Assembly: GCA_019055375.1 (NCBI GenBank)
Contig: JAHQIW010007289.1
Coordinates: 17,680 to 81,679, forward strand
Direction: 5' to 3'
DNA: 64,000 nucleotides
Source of the DNA: Parelaphostrongylus tenuis
Lineage: Eukaryota; Nematoda; Chromadorea; Rhabditida; Metastrongylidae
Each line of letters begins with the position of its first letter. Positions within the stretch are counted from its first letter, which is position 1. A program made the translations under genes and the position numbers. The notes beneath the pieces were generated by a model. That model did no database searches, was not told the DNA's origin, and saw only the letters and a list, made by a program, of their open reading frames with translations. This document shows positions 9,621-20,770 of the stretch, piece after piece.

Positions 9621-11699
9621 AGCAGAAGAAAATATTCATTTATACAAGTAGATGTATTTATATTGTGGAAACAAATATTGCTTCACAATAGGCAGCGCAA
9701 TACACTCATCATTTATATGCCTTGCTCTTGTGTGAGCATTGAACAACCATTTGTCTCGAATCTCTTTTTAGATTTAGGAAGTTCCTCATAGAGCGCTGTA
9801 GGAGCGGAAAAAGATTAAGTTATGCACTCGGAGTAGTTAGAAATTGGTTTGAAATTCGAAAGTGTTTATCCGCCATGTAAAATGAAATTATTAAGCGATT
9901 ATCTATAGAAAGGTAAAAAAAGTCTTTTTTACAGTTGCATCACACTTAAAAATTGTTCTAAAATAAACACAAAACTTCTTGATAAGAAGCGAAGATTGCA
10001 CCCTTTCAAACGGTAACTGAATTCGCCACGTGTAGCACCATCAACGGGAGCGCGATTTTCGATCAACTGGAATTTTTTTCTTCTATTGCAAGAAAATATC
10101 CGCATTTATTTCGCTATTCTGATACAACAAGATGGCCTGTACATGGTCATACGCTTTGATACATGATATGTCCCTTATTCGAGAAGAAAACTATGAGGGC
10201 GAAACGTAATTTCTTTGGCTCTTACAACACCCTGTTGAAACCTTCTGCAACAAAAACTATGTGATAAGGATAGAACATGTTTTGAGCCATGTCTAAGTGC
10301 TATGCAGACGACTGTATATCACTTAGACATGACTCGAAACATGTCATATCCTTATCAGATTATTTTCGTTTGAGCTAGATCTATAAAAAGCGGCCGAATG
10401 AAGAGGTACAAAACTGGGTATAGAATTAACGCGACTTATGCTATCGAATAGCTACTGAACTTCGAGAAAAAAACTATGCACAGATCCTTAGTGAGCCAAA
10501 AAGAAAAATCCAGCTTAAGACTTGATTTGTTTTCCACTGTTACAACACATTGAAATTTCTTTTTCAAAATTCATAAAAATTCTCGTAGTACAGATATTCC
10601 AGCTATTGATTTACTACTAGTAATCGAGGAAAGAAGCTTTCTACACTAAAATGAGCATTCCAAAATTGCTCCTCTTCTTTCGCTATCAATGATCCGATAT
10701 CGGCCGCATTGTGCAACACCTTTTTTGACAAGCTGTTCATGATTTTCCGATTTTTCAGTCAGTATTATAACTTTCAAGTATTTGTACTTAGTAAAATATA
10801 TCAGGAGTAATGGATCTATAGCATTATGTTCCTTGTACAAGTTAGTACTCTTGACAGAATGCCAACATTACTATATTTGTGTAGAAAAGGGTGTTCTCAT
10901 AGTTTTAAATCAAGTGCATGTTATATTTGCATCAAAAGCATATAAATGTGTAGAAAAAAGTTGTAAAGTATCGAAAAATGGCAGGAATCACAGGGAGCCC
11001 TCAATTCATTTCCAACACGCTAAAAACACAAATCAAATAACGGAAATCGCGCACAGGCTGCGATTTGCGATGCGTGGCGATTACAATTGGTAGTGTAAGG
11101 TGAATTTTATATTTAAAAGGCGCTTATCATGACTGGATGATAGAACATCGCAATACAGCTTCTCTAAGAGTTTTCTTAATAAAAAGCGGCAGCGTTTTTG
11201 CGGGAGGAAACATATTTTCAACTGTTATCAAAAACTTTTTCCTTATTTTATCTATATTTTCCTTGTCATTCGATAGCTCTAAAAATATAGACTTTAGGTA
11301 GGCTTGCTTGTGAAAAAACTCTAGTAAAGCGTTCAACTAAGAAAAACTAGGTTGAGTTCGGTCATCCGGCGAAAGGAATAGATTTTTAGTCTTTTTCTTG
11401 ACAAACCCCACAAAGGTTGATAATGACAGTACATATTAAATACTAGTAATGCAGTACAAAATAGCAAAGCATAATAATGCAGTGCAGCTGCACAATAACC
11501 TGATACAGTACAGTGGCTAACGTTCTGACAAATCTCATCTTCCTCAGGATTATTGTACGCTCAGTTGAAGTGTTAGTCTAAAGAATTTATGTTGTGTTTA
11601 GTGTCTACAGGATGGCCTTTGGATTAGAATCGAGGATGTGTCACCTTAAATTCATAAGTCCACTAAATCAATGATAGAGTGACCTTATGCAAAAAAATT
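9621..11699. other. No recognisable gene; contains a hairpin at 10.26 kb
   Basis: AT-rich stretch with short frames only. Apart from the 41-bp-arm stem-loop (separate entry) I see no repeat family, RNA gene or conserved protein motif. Confidence 0.4.
10259..10361. repeat. Long stem-loop, ~41-bp arms, ~20-nt loop
   Basis: The arm 10259-10299 (core gataaggatagaacatg, later ccatgtctaagtg) is the reverse complement of 10320-10361 (cacttagacatgactcg, then catatccttatc) with about five mismatches. The loop is about 10300-10319. The shape would fit a small foldback element or a precursor-like RNA hairpin. No flanking TSD was found. Confidence 0.75.
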
Positions 11700-12440
11700 T
11701 GAAAATCTTTTGAACAAGTCGCATAGATCAGCTTTGAAAAAATACCACAGCAACAACAAAAGCCCTAAGATTCAACGTAACATCTATAATGTGCTAGGTA
11801 AATCAAGAATCACCGTGTTAGAAGGCATTACTCTCCACGGCAATGCGCGCTAGTTCTGGGTGATGGGCCCAGGTCTTTCACCAGAGCAACCCATTTCTAA
11901 GGAAACGTTGTGTGATATATGCAGTCTGCAAGAACTTCTGGATCGTTTCCGCTACAAAATCAGACTGGAATCGTCCAACTGGCATGAGCAACACAGTGTA
12001 TTGGTTATGCCAACACCACCTTTCCCTCGAACGTTCTTTATGCAATATGATCGTGCTAACAAGGTGGACATTAGTCTTACATTTCTCGAAGGAAACTCTC
12101 AGCATCCTTAGTCACTATCGCTCAAAAAGATTTAGTTATAACTTAGCATCAACATAGAAAAACGGCGTGCGACAAGTTCTGGAGCTAATAAAATCCAAAG
12201 CCATCAGACTATCAGTTAGTGGTAACGGAGGAGAATTAAAGGAATTCGACAACAGTCTGATGTTGAGAATACGAAAAAACACCTCAAAAGACATCACACT
12301 GTATCGTACATCATTTGAGAAGAAATTCAAAAACCGGCATCGAATTGAATAAGATTGGGTATAAAATAGCAAGCTCGTCTGGTTCAAACACTGAGAACGT
12401 TGTAGAGCTCTCGCTATTTTAGAAATCAAATTATTACTGA
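11700..12440 (+). pseudogene. Penelope-like element N-terminal domain remnant
   Basis: Frames around 11770-12430 read VLEGITLHG, then GPGLSPEQPISKETL, then LLDRFRYKIRLE, then PTPPFPRTFFMQYDRANKVD, and in shifted frames HYRSKRFSYNLA and LELIKSKAIRLSVSGNGGE. The order (G-P-x-L-S-P block, R-x-R basic helix, P-x-P-F-P-x-x-F, L-x-x-I-K-x-x-x-I-x-x-S-x-x-G-G) fits the region upstream of the RT in PLEs. It is frameshifted at least twice and ends near 12,440 before the RT. The RT-like piece at 15.4 kb on the same strand may be its displaced continuation. Confidence 0.65.
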
Positions 12441-12504
12441 TTAATCAAACCGAAAAGTTCAGCCCTACTAATACATAGCGCTCATCTCTAACAACATTAT
12501 TATT

Positions 12505-13330
12505 TTGGAAGCCACTCATCGCGTCATCATGGCTTTAACATGCCGAAGTTCAAAGGAAGGCGATTTTTCGAATTGTTACGAAAACGCACTAGCTAAAGAC
12601 TTTCGACTTGTCAAGGACGTATTATCATTGAGGCAAAAGACTTTGTTTACTGCCAAAGACCTACTCTGTTCGCTGCTACATACATTGCAAAGTCATTTCT
12701 GATTTTATCAAACACAAGAAGCTACATGGAGTAAGCGGCTTACCAAATGATTCGCATCAAATAGTGAACATTTATTACGCGATTACTGCGCATTTGTCTA
12801 CGAAATACATGAAACGAATTCATTTTGCTTTTGGAAAAATGCACTTACAAAGAAAAGCATTATGTTTGATAGTTTTAAGGGATCTTTGGAGAAGAACAGT
12901 AGATGAATTTATGCTTATCTGTAAAAGCACTCGATATAATGCAGTGATTATATTACAAAGAAAGTTTGAAATCTATCACGGTAGCAAATTTCAACCTGAA
13001 GAAGTCAAAGAAATGCTGCTTTCAATAAGTTGAAAAGGCGATCTGAGGTAGATTACACACCCAGTATCATCAAAACCCTCAAGGCCACTAAACTAGAAGG
13101 CATAACCTTCCCGGATAGTGACAATACTATTAAAATTAGTGCAAGCTTTTCCTTTCCTCAACTCCTTCCCCAAGCACTTTGCGCGCTATCGGTTGTGATT
13201 TGAATGAAGTCCCTTTATTAGCTCCGTTATAGAGCAATATTAGAAAAGTTGGATCTAGAGAGGCGGCATCACCACCACTTCCTTTCCCACAAACCTTCTT
13301 TGATCCTTTGCAGACCATGAGGGTCGATAG
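12505..13330 (+). pseudogene. Possible second PLE N-terminal remnant
   Basis: A short frame 12764-13033 flows, after one stop, into EVDYTPSIIKTLKATKLEGIT then FPDSD and FSFPQLLPQ at about 13,050-13,160. The LEGIT block followed about 15 residues later by an L-x-P-Q-like block matches the 11.8-kb PLE remnant (VLEGITLHG, then GPGLSPEQ). I therefore suggest another copy of the PLE 5' region. Upstream frames (12505-12702) are not recognised. Evidence is thin. Confidence 0.35.
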
Positions 13331-13754
13331 AATCAGCTGGGCACGCCGTTGACGTTTAAGAGGATTGGTGAATGTTTTAATAAAAATTCGTTTTGATTAG
13401 GCTTTTAAAAGAACGTTGTCATCAAAAACAATAAAATATCATTGATGAGACTCCCGTATGACTAATTTCAGCAAGACGAATGATGATTCTTCCAAAATTT
13501 AGTCTTTTCCGAGGAAAAAATTTCATTCTTGCAAAAGAAATGTATTTCCAGCACCTTTTCTCTCTTCTTTTTGATGTTCTTGTAATCAATCGAAGGCTTG
13601 AAAAGGTTCGATTTTTATAGTAAGTTTCTTTTACAGAAAAAATTTCTACGGTACGTTCAAGTAATAAATATAAGGTAACGTTTTGCAATTGCAGTCTATT
13701 TTCTAAGAATCATTACGGATTTTTGGCATCTCATAGGGATTTCGATTCTCATAA

Positions 13755-14375
13755 ACTTTTTACCCAGTTTGTGTCACATGCAATCGCAATCCAAGGGTTG
13801 CACTTGTGAGCCCTTCGTTTCTTTCAAAAAGACCTATACCGTGTACCATTAAATTATTAGCATTCATTCGATTCAAATTTACAGTTTTCTCTCCTTTCCC
13901 GCGAAAAACGGAACGTTGCGCGAAAGAGGCGATGTTGTAATCCCGTGTAGAACTTAGGAACAACAGCGACATTGATTAGGCAAAACCTTCGATTCACTAA
14001 GATGTGGTCTATTTCGTTATAGTCTCAATCGGGAGATTCCCATGTTAATCGTTAGAAGTGAGGCTTTTAAAATTGTGAGTTACCATGGATGGTTTGGGTC
14101 GTCAAGAAAAACTCAGATAGCCTCACACCCTGTTCATTTCATTCAAGTCGTAGGTCCCAATTTGACGCTCTTCAGACGTTCTTCTAGGTCCAATTTTTGA
14201 GTCAAAATCTCCAACACTGACCCTGATTGATGTATGGCCTTTTCTGTAGAATTTTTCAAGGTCCATATAGAACGCTGCGATTTCGTCTTCGTCATAGCTT
14301 AATGTTGGTGAGTAAAGGGTAAAGATAACAGGAAAAATGCTGCATTCCTTCATCACTCCTTCGCACATCGTAGTT
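13755..14375 (-). pseudogene. RTE-clade LINE endonuclease fragment
   Basis: On the minus strand frames read LSYDEDEIAAFYMDLEKFYR, then VSVGDFDSKIGPRRTSEE, then QIGTYDLNEMN, with later pieces matching the end of the APE-type endonuclease. GDF-N/D-x-K-[IV]-G is the catalytic Asp motif of LINE apurinic endonucleases. The same region is present in the RTE at 42.99-43.73 kb. Neither RT nor a 3' end follows, so this is an internal scrap. Confidence 0.8.
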
Positions 14376-14647
14376 ATGAATGAACAATTCGAATGAAATT
14401 ACGCACTGTTGCGAGAAATAGAAATCTGGAGTGCACTAATGAACTAAAAAAATGTTGAGAACTATCGATGAAGTACGATCGTATGCAATAAGCAGCGCAA
14501 TTTTTGAGGAACAATTCGTGTTTTTTAGTTCTCAGCCAGTACGATGATTTTATGCACTTCATGCAATAAGGTATTTAAAAACTGAACTAATTAAGAGAAA
14601 AATCTGATTGAATTGTGAGTAAATTTAAATGAAATATCACAGAAGCA

Positions 14648-14790
14648 TCCACTGATGTGAAGTGATATGCAAGAACATTTGCCTTAGGCAGGACTCGATC
14701 TCGCATTTCACCGCGTGCTCTATCCTTTAAACCATCGACGCCTGTTTCGCCATCACTGTTCCTAAGCTACAACGAAATCGATCATATACA
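14648..14790 (-). repeat. tRNA-like repeat unit (family 1), single copy
   Basis: On the minus strand GGCGTCGATGGTTTAAAGG, then ATAGAGCACGCG, then a diverged B-box (GATCGAGTCCTGCC) and the downstream block caagaacatttgcc / tatcacttcacatc. This resembles the A and C modules of the tRNA-like repeats at 21.5 and 39.6 kb. The tail hairpin is not visible here. Confidence 0.6.
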
Positions 14791-15409
14791 TAGAGATTTC
14801 GATAAATGTTCTAAGTATAGCCTTTTCGTGAGTATTTGGTTTTTTACTTTGGAAATGTGGATTGTAGATGGAGCATTTATGTCACTTCTAGTGCAGATAA
14901 CCTTATAGTCTGTTCTATCATAATTAACCATTTCCTGACACAAAAATCCCATTTATTGCCGGAAACAGTGGAGATTTCTTTAGAAAGCGGCTACCCTAAA
15001 ATAAGTGCGCGCGCTGACCTCATCGTAGCCGTTCGAAGCGCCCGCCGACCGGAAATGGCGCAGTCCGCAAATGGTTAAACAACAGCAACGTGACAGCGAA
15101 GTTGGATCAAATTTCCGCTTATTTTCGATAAACTTTCCACGTACTCAATCGCTGCCAAGAGAAAAATTTAGCTTGTAATCAACACACGTACAACAACATT
15201 TATGCATCAGGTTCTAGAGCTCGTAAACTCAACAGGCACTAGGTTTTCTAAGGACAACGCTCGAGAATCTGCCATTTTTCGTCAATTAGATGTTAATAAT
15301 ACTCAAAAATATCTTCGGGATGCTTTTCTTTATCAATCATCTTTTAAGAAGTAATATAAACAACATTAAGGAAAGTTAATTAAGGAGTGGGTATAAAACC
15401 TCAAAAGCT

Positions 15410-16015
15410 GCGATTAACAAGGGCCGCTTATCCGCCATTTTAAAATCGACTCTCCAACCTGCCCTGTTCTTTACACCTCAAAAAGCACACAACCTCACTG
15501 TTAATAATGGTTTTGAGTCTAACGACTCTTGTACGTTCAACGTTAGATCTATCATCAGCTGTATAGGCGAGCAGACGGATAGCATAGAATGGTTCCTTAG
15601 CCGCATATTATCGCAGGTAATAAATTTGTACTAACTCCTTGCAAACACCAATAAGTTCCTAGAGCACTCCAAAAACGCGCTTCCAAATCATACTTATGTA
15701 ATGGGGTCATTCGATACTAATGCGTCCTACACAAACGTCTCCAATGCCGTCGCAGTGCAAGCCATTCACGGATTACTGTTCAAAATAAGAAATAAATATG
15801 TTTGGCCTGTCTTTCTACGGCTCATCACACTTTTGAAGTCATGTCTCAACTGTTCACTATTTAGATGGCTGGGAAGACATTTTGGTCAAATTAGAGAATT
15901 GACATTGAGGCAAAGACTAACACGGCTTACCCATTGCTTCCACGTCGAAATGGGAAGATTAATTCTTAGCCGGGCGCTCAGCACTCTGTTATTGATGACA
16001 GACGATTGACTCTCC
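15410..16015 (+). pseudogene. Penelope-like reverse transcriptase fragment
   Basis: Frames read FFTPQKAHNL, then FNVRSIISCIGEQTDSIEWF, then FDTNASYTNVSNAVAVQAI, then LLKSCLNCSLFRWLGRHFGQ. The D-x-x-[SA]-x-Y-T-N-[VI] block is RT motif A of PLEs (catalytic Asp), and the preceding R-x-I-I-S block with the later C-x-x-[CN]-x-F-x-W-x-x-x-x-x-x-Q segment is typical of this family. Motif C (YxDD) is not found before the sequence turns into an RTE scrap at 16.07 kb. The copy is truncated and frameshifted. Confidence 0.7.
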
Positions 16016-16069
16016 ATCGGCTATACGCAGAAAGTGATGGAAAGAAGCTATGATTTTATAAAGACAGTC

Positions 16070-16190
16070 AGAGTATATCAAGTTTGCGCGAGAGAAACTT
16101 ACAGAAAACTGGCTTCCTTAGGGAAAAAAGGAAGTGCTACTGGTATCCGCTCGAGTCACTTGACGATCAACGGCACGACAGGTGATACAT
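16070..16190 (+). pseudogene. RTE LINE C-terminal scrap
   Basis: A plus-strand frame reads KRKCYWYPLESLDDQRHDR then stop. The same ending (YWYPLESFDDQ) closes the RTE at about 40.93 kb on the minus strand. This is the last ~35 codons of an RTE ORF, consistent with a 5'-truncated LINE insertion abutting the PLE RT fragment. Confidence 0.65.
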
Positions 16191-16216
16191 GTGATAATAA
16201 TCGTCCAATCTTAATT

Positions 16217-16352
16217 GGGGCGCCGCGGCCGAGTGGTTTTGATTCTCGTCGCGGCAGCGTAAAATCGAGTTTCCACCATGCAATTCTTTCCGGCAGTCAA
16301 TAAGAGCGCCCTTTGGAATGCCTCAGACAGGCTATCTTCGAGATTGCGATGA
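16217..16352 (+). repeat. tRNA-Ser/Leu-like SINE, copy 2
   Basis: Begins GGGGCGCCGCGGCCGAGTGG, closest of the three copies to a class II tRNA 5' half. It shares the body words ttccggcagtcaa, cagacaggctatcttcgag and attgcgatg with the other copies, but its 3' end differs. Confidence 0.65.
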
Positions 16353-16440
16353 TTGATTGGAAAAAATCGTCGATAACTATGGTTGCCACCGTCTTGATGC
16401 TTAGTGCGGCGGATCACCATCGGTTGATCGAATGGTGAGG

Positions 16441-17165
16441 TGATTGATTGCCTTGCTGACGAATTGTCGATGTAGATTCCTTTCATCATATTGATCAGAT
16501 TATCTTACTGACAAATTGCTGCTATAGCTTCCCTTCATCACATTCATCCTATTACCTTACTGACATGATGATGTACAGTGCTGCACAAAAACGCTTGCGT
16601 CAGCCGGGATTTGAACCCAGATCCTATTCTTTCGGGAGCATGTGCTAAACCGTTGCACCACCGACGCTCGTTTCGCACTACACCCTTTCTACGCTACAAC
16701 GCGTTATCTGTCAACAGCCAGCGTTTTTGCACATCACTCTACATCATCGTTGAGTCTATAGTAACATCATAACACCGCAAGGCGGTCAAATAAAATGATT
16801 TGGGATTGATTATTCAGACCCAGTATCTGTCAACATGAGGGAGTTCACTGTCGATAAAGACTACCCCGCCACACCGTAGACGGTTGGCTGTTGACAGATA
16901 ACGCGTTGTAGCGTAGAAAGAGTGGAGTGCGAAAGGAGCGTCGTGTGTGCAAACGGTTTAGCACATATTCCCGGAAAGAGTAGGATCTGGGTTCAAATCA
17001 GGGCTGATGCAAGCGTTTTTGCACACCACTCTACATCATCATTGGGTCTATAGTAACATCATAACACCGCAAGGCGGTCAAATAGAATGATTTTGGATTG
17101 ATTACCTTACTGACAGTTTGACGCTGTGATTTCCCTTCACATTTTGCTCAGTTATGAACCTTCTT
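16441..17165. repeat. Degenerate ~55-63-bp tandem repeat, split by an insertion
   Basis: Repeating words tgattgattgccttgctgac, attatcttactgaca and attaccttactgaca, each followed by a g/ctatag/tttccctt/catcac-like block, give about three diverged units. The third unit is cut by the tRNA-like element at 16566-17100 and resumes at 17101. Confidence 0.6.
16566..17100. mobile_element. Compound tRNA-like retroposon (family 2) with 15-bp TSD
   Basis: A 535-bp insertion is flanked by perfect copies of ATTACCTTACTGACA (16551-16565 and 17101-17115). Inside, a minus-oriented tRNA-like unit (B-box GGGATTTGAACCC read in reverse, 16598-16672) is followed by plus-oriented modules. These are a tail module (actctacatcatc, then aacaccgcaaggcggtc, then aaataaaatga), a linker, a second tRNA-like unit (16926-17010, B-box GGGTTCAAATC) and a second tail module ending at 17,095. 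Each tail has an ACCGC/GCGGT hairpin just before AATAAA or AATAGA. The long TSD indicates target-primed insertion by a LINE-type machinery. The tandem plus inverted arrangement inside one TSD pair is unusual. Confidence 0.8.
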
Positions 17166-18951
17166 CTTTTGCCACACACTGAGGAAGAAGCGACTTGACA
17201 GAATTAACGTCAAATGATCGCTGGTGACAATTTTTGACCTTAAGCCTCATAATTCAGTATATTTATTTATGATCAGGTACGAGGCTATTAAATTAGTATT
17301 GCTAGCACTTAGAACCTTATGACCTTCTGAATGTCGTCAAAGTGATCACATTGATCATAGTGTTGATTGATTTATTTATGTCTATCCATAGCACAATAAT
17401 AAACACAGAGAAAATCGATCATGTTTACATTTCGACGACTTTGTTTACCTGCCAACTCACCGAGCGGAGGGTAGGGGACGGGACAGGGCGATCGATTGAA
17501 CTCATAAAATTGTTATTCATTTAGGAATTTTTTAGCTCATAGATAGAAACTTCAATCAAAAGCCTAGATTCTGATAGTCCGGAAGATTCTCTACTCTCTT
17601 ATATGCTTTTCCTGCCATTTTTCCTGTCACACTGGAAGCGACATTCTCTTAGAATAAACTGAGTTATGACGTTTAGAACGTTTAGATGCTATAATATCCT
17701 AGGGTGAGACCATATGAGATTCCACGTATGTTTTGTCGGCGTTTCCAGTCGGTTAAGCCAAGGTGAGAGCATTTTTGGATAGAGTCTTATGCGCGTAACT
17801 AGAAAATACCGCTGGATGCCACAATCTTTTAGAATGAACTATGCGAGGAAGCGAATTATACGCATGACAAAAATGAAGGTGGATGGTGAGTGTGAAACAA
17901 AACATTATTTTGGATGCTACAGCGTTACAAAAGAGTGTTTCGAAAAACCAGCAACGTGATATTGTAGCCAGAAATCCAGGCTTTCAAAAGATTATTACCG
18001 CTCCTATGAAAAATTTTTGTTCAGCGAATGAGATTTGCTTAAAAATATGTCGCCTTCAAGCGTATAAGTAACCTTAAATTTTTTGGCTGTTGCACCGCAA
18101 AAAAAAAATAAGTCTCAGTTAGTACACAAGTAGATCGTCCAGATTTGAGCTATCGACTAAGCTATAGAGCAACTTGAAAAAGTTGAGTGAGTGCCTTGCT
18201 TTGAAAGGGGTGCAGATAACCGCAATATTTTGGACATGTAAAATCCAATCTTTTTTAAGCGTTATAAAGCTTTCAGACGCCTTGTCTAGAACCAAATATA
18301 CCGTTGAAGTCAGTGAAATTTTCTCTATCCAATAATTAAAGTTTGATCATTGAGAAAACTTCTATCTGGAGAGAAATCCTCGAATGTGAAACAAAATGTT
18401 ATATCTAGTGGTACGTTGACAAATGCAAGAAATTTGAGAACTACAACGTACCAATCAAATTCACTTTATTTAGCTCAATCAGAGCTATAGAATACTTACT
18501 TGCACTTCAAATAAAAGCAAGAAAAACGCTCTTGGCGAAGGCCTCTAATAGGGCCGGGATAGCGGAAAAATATCAGATTTCCTCTCCGGAAAAATGCAGA
18601 GTTTTAGGTAACAGCGACGTTACTCACACTGAAGATATCGATAGAAAAATCTTTTTATTATTATTCCATACTCTTTTAAAGATAATGTTTCCTTGAAAAC
18701 TACGTGAACCCGAAGTTGTATTGGGATACGCAGTAATCCTCATAACCGTCCGATCGTGCCCCTCTCGCCTTGAGGGTCAGAAGCCCTCATCGATTTTAAA
18801 AATTTGAGATAATTATTAACACTTATATAATGTTTGTGCTAATCTATTGTTGAAAGGAGAGCAGCAAGAGTTTGCTGCGATAATGTTGCGCAGTATTAGA
18901 TCTTCATAAGATATGATTACTATATACACGATGCAATCTTGTGGAACAAAA
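17166..18951. other. No recognisable gene
   Basis: Low-complexity AT-rich DNA; frames are short. The stretch 17,880-18,070 shares short words (gtgaaacaaaac, ctacagcgtt, aaaagag) with 24.7 kb, suggesting an old dispersed repeat. Nothing else is visible. Confidence 0.4.
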
Positions 18952-19110
18952 GGTGCCTTGACCGAGTGGTTGTGATGGTTAGAGCTGCGCTGATTTCCAT
19001 CCGCCAACACTCTCGGACAACCAAAAACGGACGCTCTGCGAAAAGCCCCATCCTTTCTGTCCTCGGGATTGCAAGGAGACGTGTGCAACCGGTATTTCAC
19101 GGCGTTCAAA
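18952..19110 (+). repeat. tRNA-Ser/Leu-like SINE, copy 3
   Basis: Starts GGTGCCTTGACCGAGTGGTT and ends with cacggcgttcaaaa, which matches the end block of copy 1 (aacgacgtcaaac). Interior words gacaaccaaaaacgg, cctcgggattgcaagg also align. It is the most diverged of the three copies in its 5' acceptor portion. Confidence 0.6.
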
Positions 19111-20400
19111 AATGACGAAGAACGAAGAATGCTAGAAGTACAGAAATTTGCGCAGTAAAAGAATACGAATTAAAAAGGGGTAGTAATGTAATGTTGGAGA
19201 ATCGCTCAGAGCGGAGAAAGTATTTGAAGCAACTTTTTTACAGAGCTCCCAAAGATGAGATGTTTCGCGTTTTCCAGCACCACAGGTAAAGTTTCTTATA
19301 AGATAGGATTTACCGTATCTGTGAGTAGATTGGATGTCCATAGGCAATAAAAGTGTCATTGTGAATGTACTGGAATTTTCGATCATTCATTGCGCTGGTG
19401 CCAAGTTGATCTGGAAAGAAATCAGTTCAACAGAAGGGTTCTGAGTATTTTCAGCCCAAACGAACCCTTGAGTAATGACACCTGATCAGATGTGTTTTTA
19501 TAGCCCAATAAGATTCCAATTTTGATAAGCTTACAATCCTTATAAAGTGATATCAATCGAAAGGATTGGAATGAATTGAACTTTGAATAGGTGGAGCAGC
19601 AATGGAAAGTCGATTCTGTTGCAATTATAAGAGCAATTTTGAGATTCGACCTGCTAATTCCCTTTATATATGGCGAAAAAATTAACTAAAGCAACTGCCT
19701 GGAACAAAGTAAATACTTTGAAATTGTTTTTATAACAGTCAAAATTTTTCCATGATTTGATATCTCATCAAAAATTGTGAAGCTCTGTATGTTTAGTGCG
19801 ATAAACCTACAAGAAGAGCTCTTTGCTTGGTACTTTATCAGTTAGAGTACGGTTGTCCAGCATGTAGAACACAGCATTCTGATCCTTTATGAAAAAACGC
19901 TAGCCACCATCCAAACGTTGAGGTGGGAGCCGTAATAAGGAAAGACTGACATACTTGGGATGCCAGATAAAGGTCCGTCACCTCGTCGAAATCTGATACA
20001 ATGGCTGCCTAAATAACATATTGACATACGATTTTTCATCTAGGGAAGTTCGTTCAGGGTGAGCAAGTTCTGACATTGACATTAGAAAACGCAGCGTGCT
20101 CCTTGACTCACCTTTTTTTTCCAACCTCCGTCTTCTGTTATCTTCTCCGATAAGCGACACATAAAATCCTGATCATCCCCGAACATCATAAACCGTGAAA
20201 TATTCTAGAATTTACTGTTACTATCTTCAACTTTTATTCTGAGTGTGGTCTTTTCCATGGTTAAGTGCAAAATTTTTTGATGGTTTTTCATGGTAAAGTG
20301 CAAAATCAACTCGGTGCAGTGTCAATTCCGTTCTCTATAAATCCCGTTGACAGCTGGTTGGTAACTGCAGCTGTCACATTATGATATGGCTGAGAGAAAG
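19111..20400. other. No recognisable gene
   Basis: AT-rich, short frames only. At 20,257-20,303 a ~27-bp word (catggttaagtgcaaaat / catggtaaagtgcaaaat) is duplicated in tandem; otherwise nothing. Confidence 0.4.
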
Positions 20401-20410
20401 GCAAAGAAAG

Positions 20411-20485
20411 AGCTTCGATAGTGTAATGGATAACACGTGAACCCCTAATAGGGTAATTGCAGATTTAAAGTCATGTAAGGTATTC
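20411..20485 (+). pseudogene. tRNA-Arg-like pseudogene
   Basis: The D-arm is well kept (GTGTAATGGATAACAC). It is followed by an anticodon-arm-like segment with CCCCTAA and a decayed T-arm (AATTGCAGATTTAAAGTC where G-G-T-T-C-R-A is expected). Similarity to arginine tRNAs of the CCT type is by eye. The acceptor stem does not pair and the B-box is lost, so it is not a functional tRNA. Confidence 0.45.
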
Positions 20486-20770
20486 TCGTTTTGCCCTTAT
20501 CTCAGCATTTATGCTCCTTGGAAAAAGTCTTTGGAATTTTTAAAAAAAGTCTAGAAATTTAATTTCTTGGTACGAAATTGATATCCAAAGTTCTCCTAGA
20601 AAACAGTGCCTCAAAAACTTTCCCAGATAAAATTCCTCATGTTTGGGTGAGTTTAGACATCGAAGTCACCAGAAACGGCTATTACCAACCTGATTTAGTG
20701 AGTTAATGGTAATTTTGTAGATTGTCTCGCAGGAAAAATTCTTTTTTTTTTGACTACTGAAGTCTGAAGT

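Noticed and set aside
16598..17010. Functional tRNA genes at the tRNA-like units (also 21.5, 39.6-40.3 and 47.7 kb)
   Set aside because: They carry A- and B-box matches but are embedded in multi-copy repeats with TSDs, and their cloverleaf arms are imperfect. They are repeat heads, not tRNA genes.
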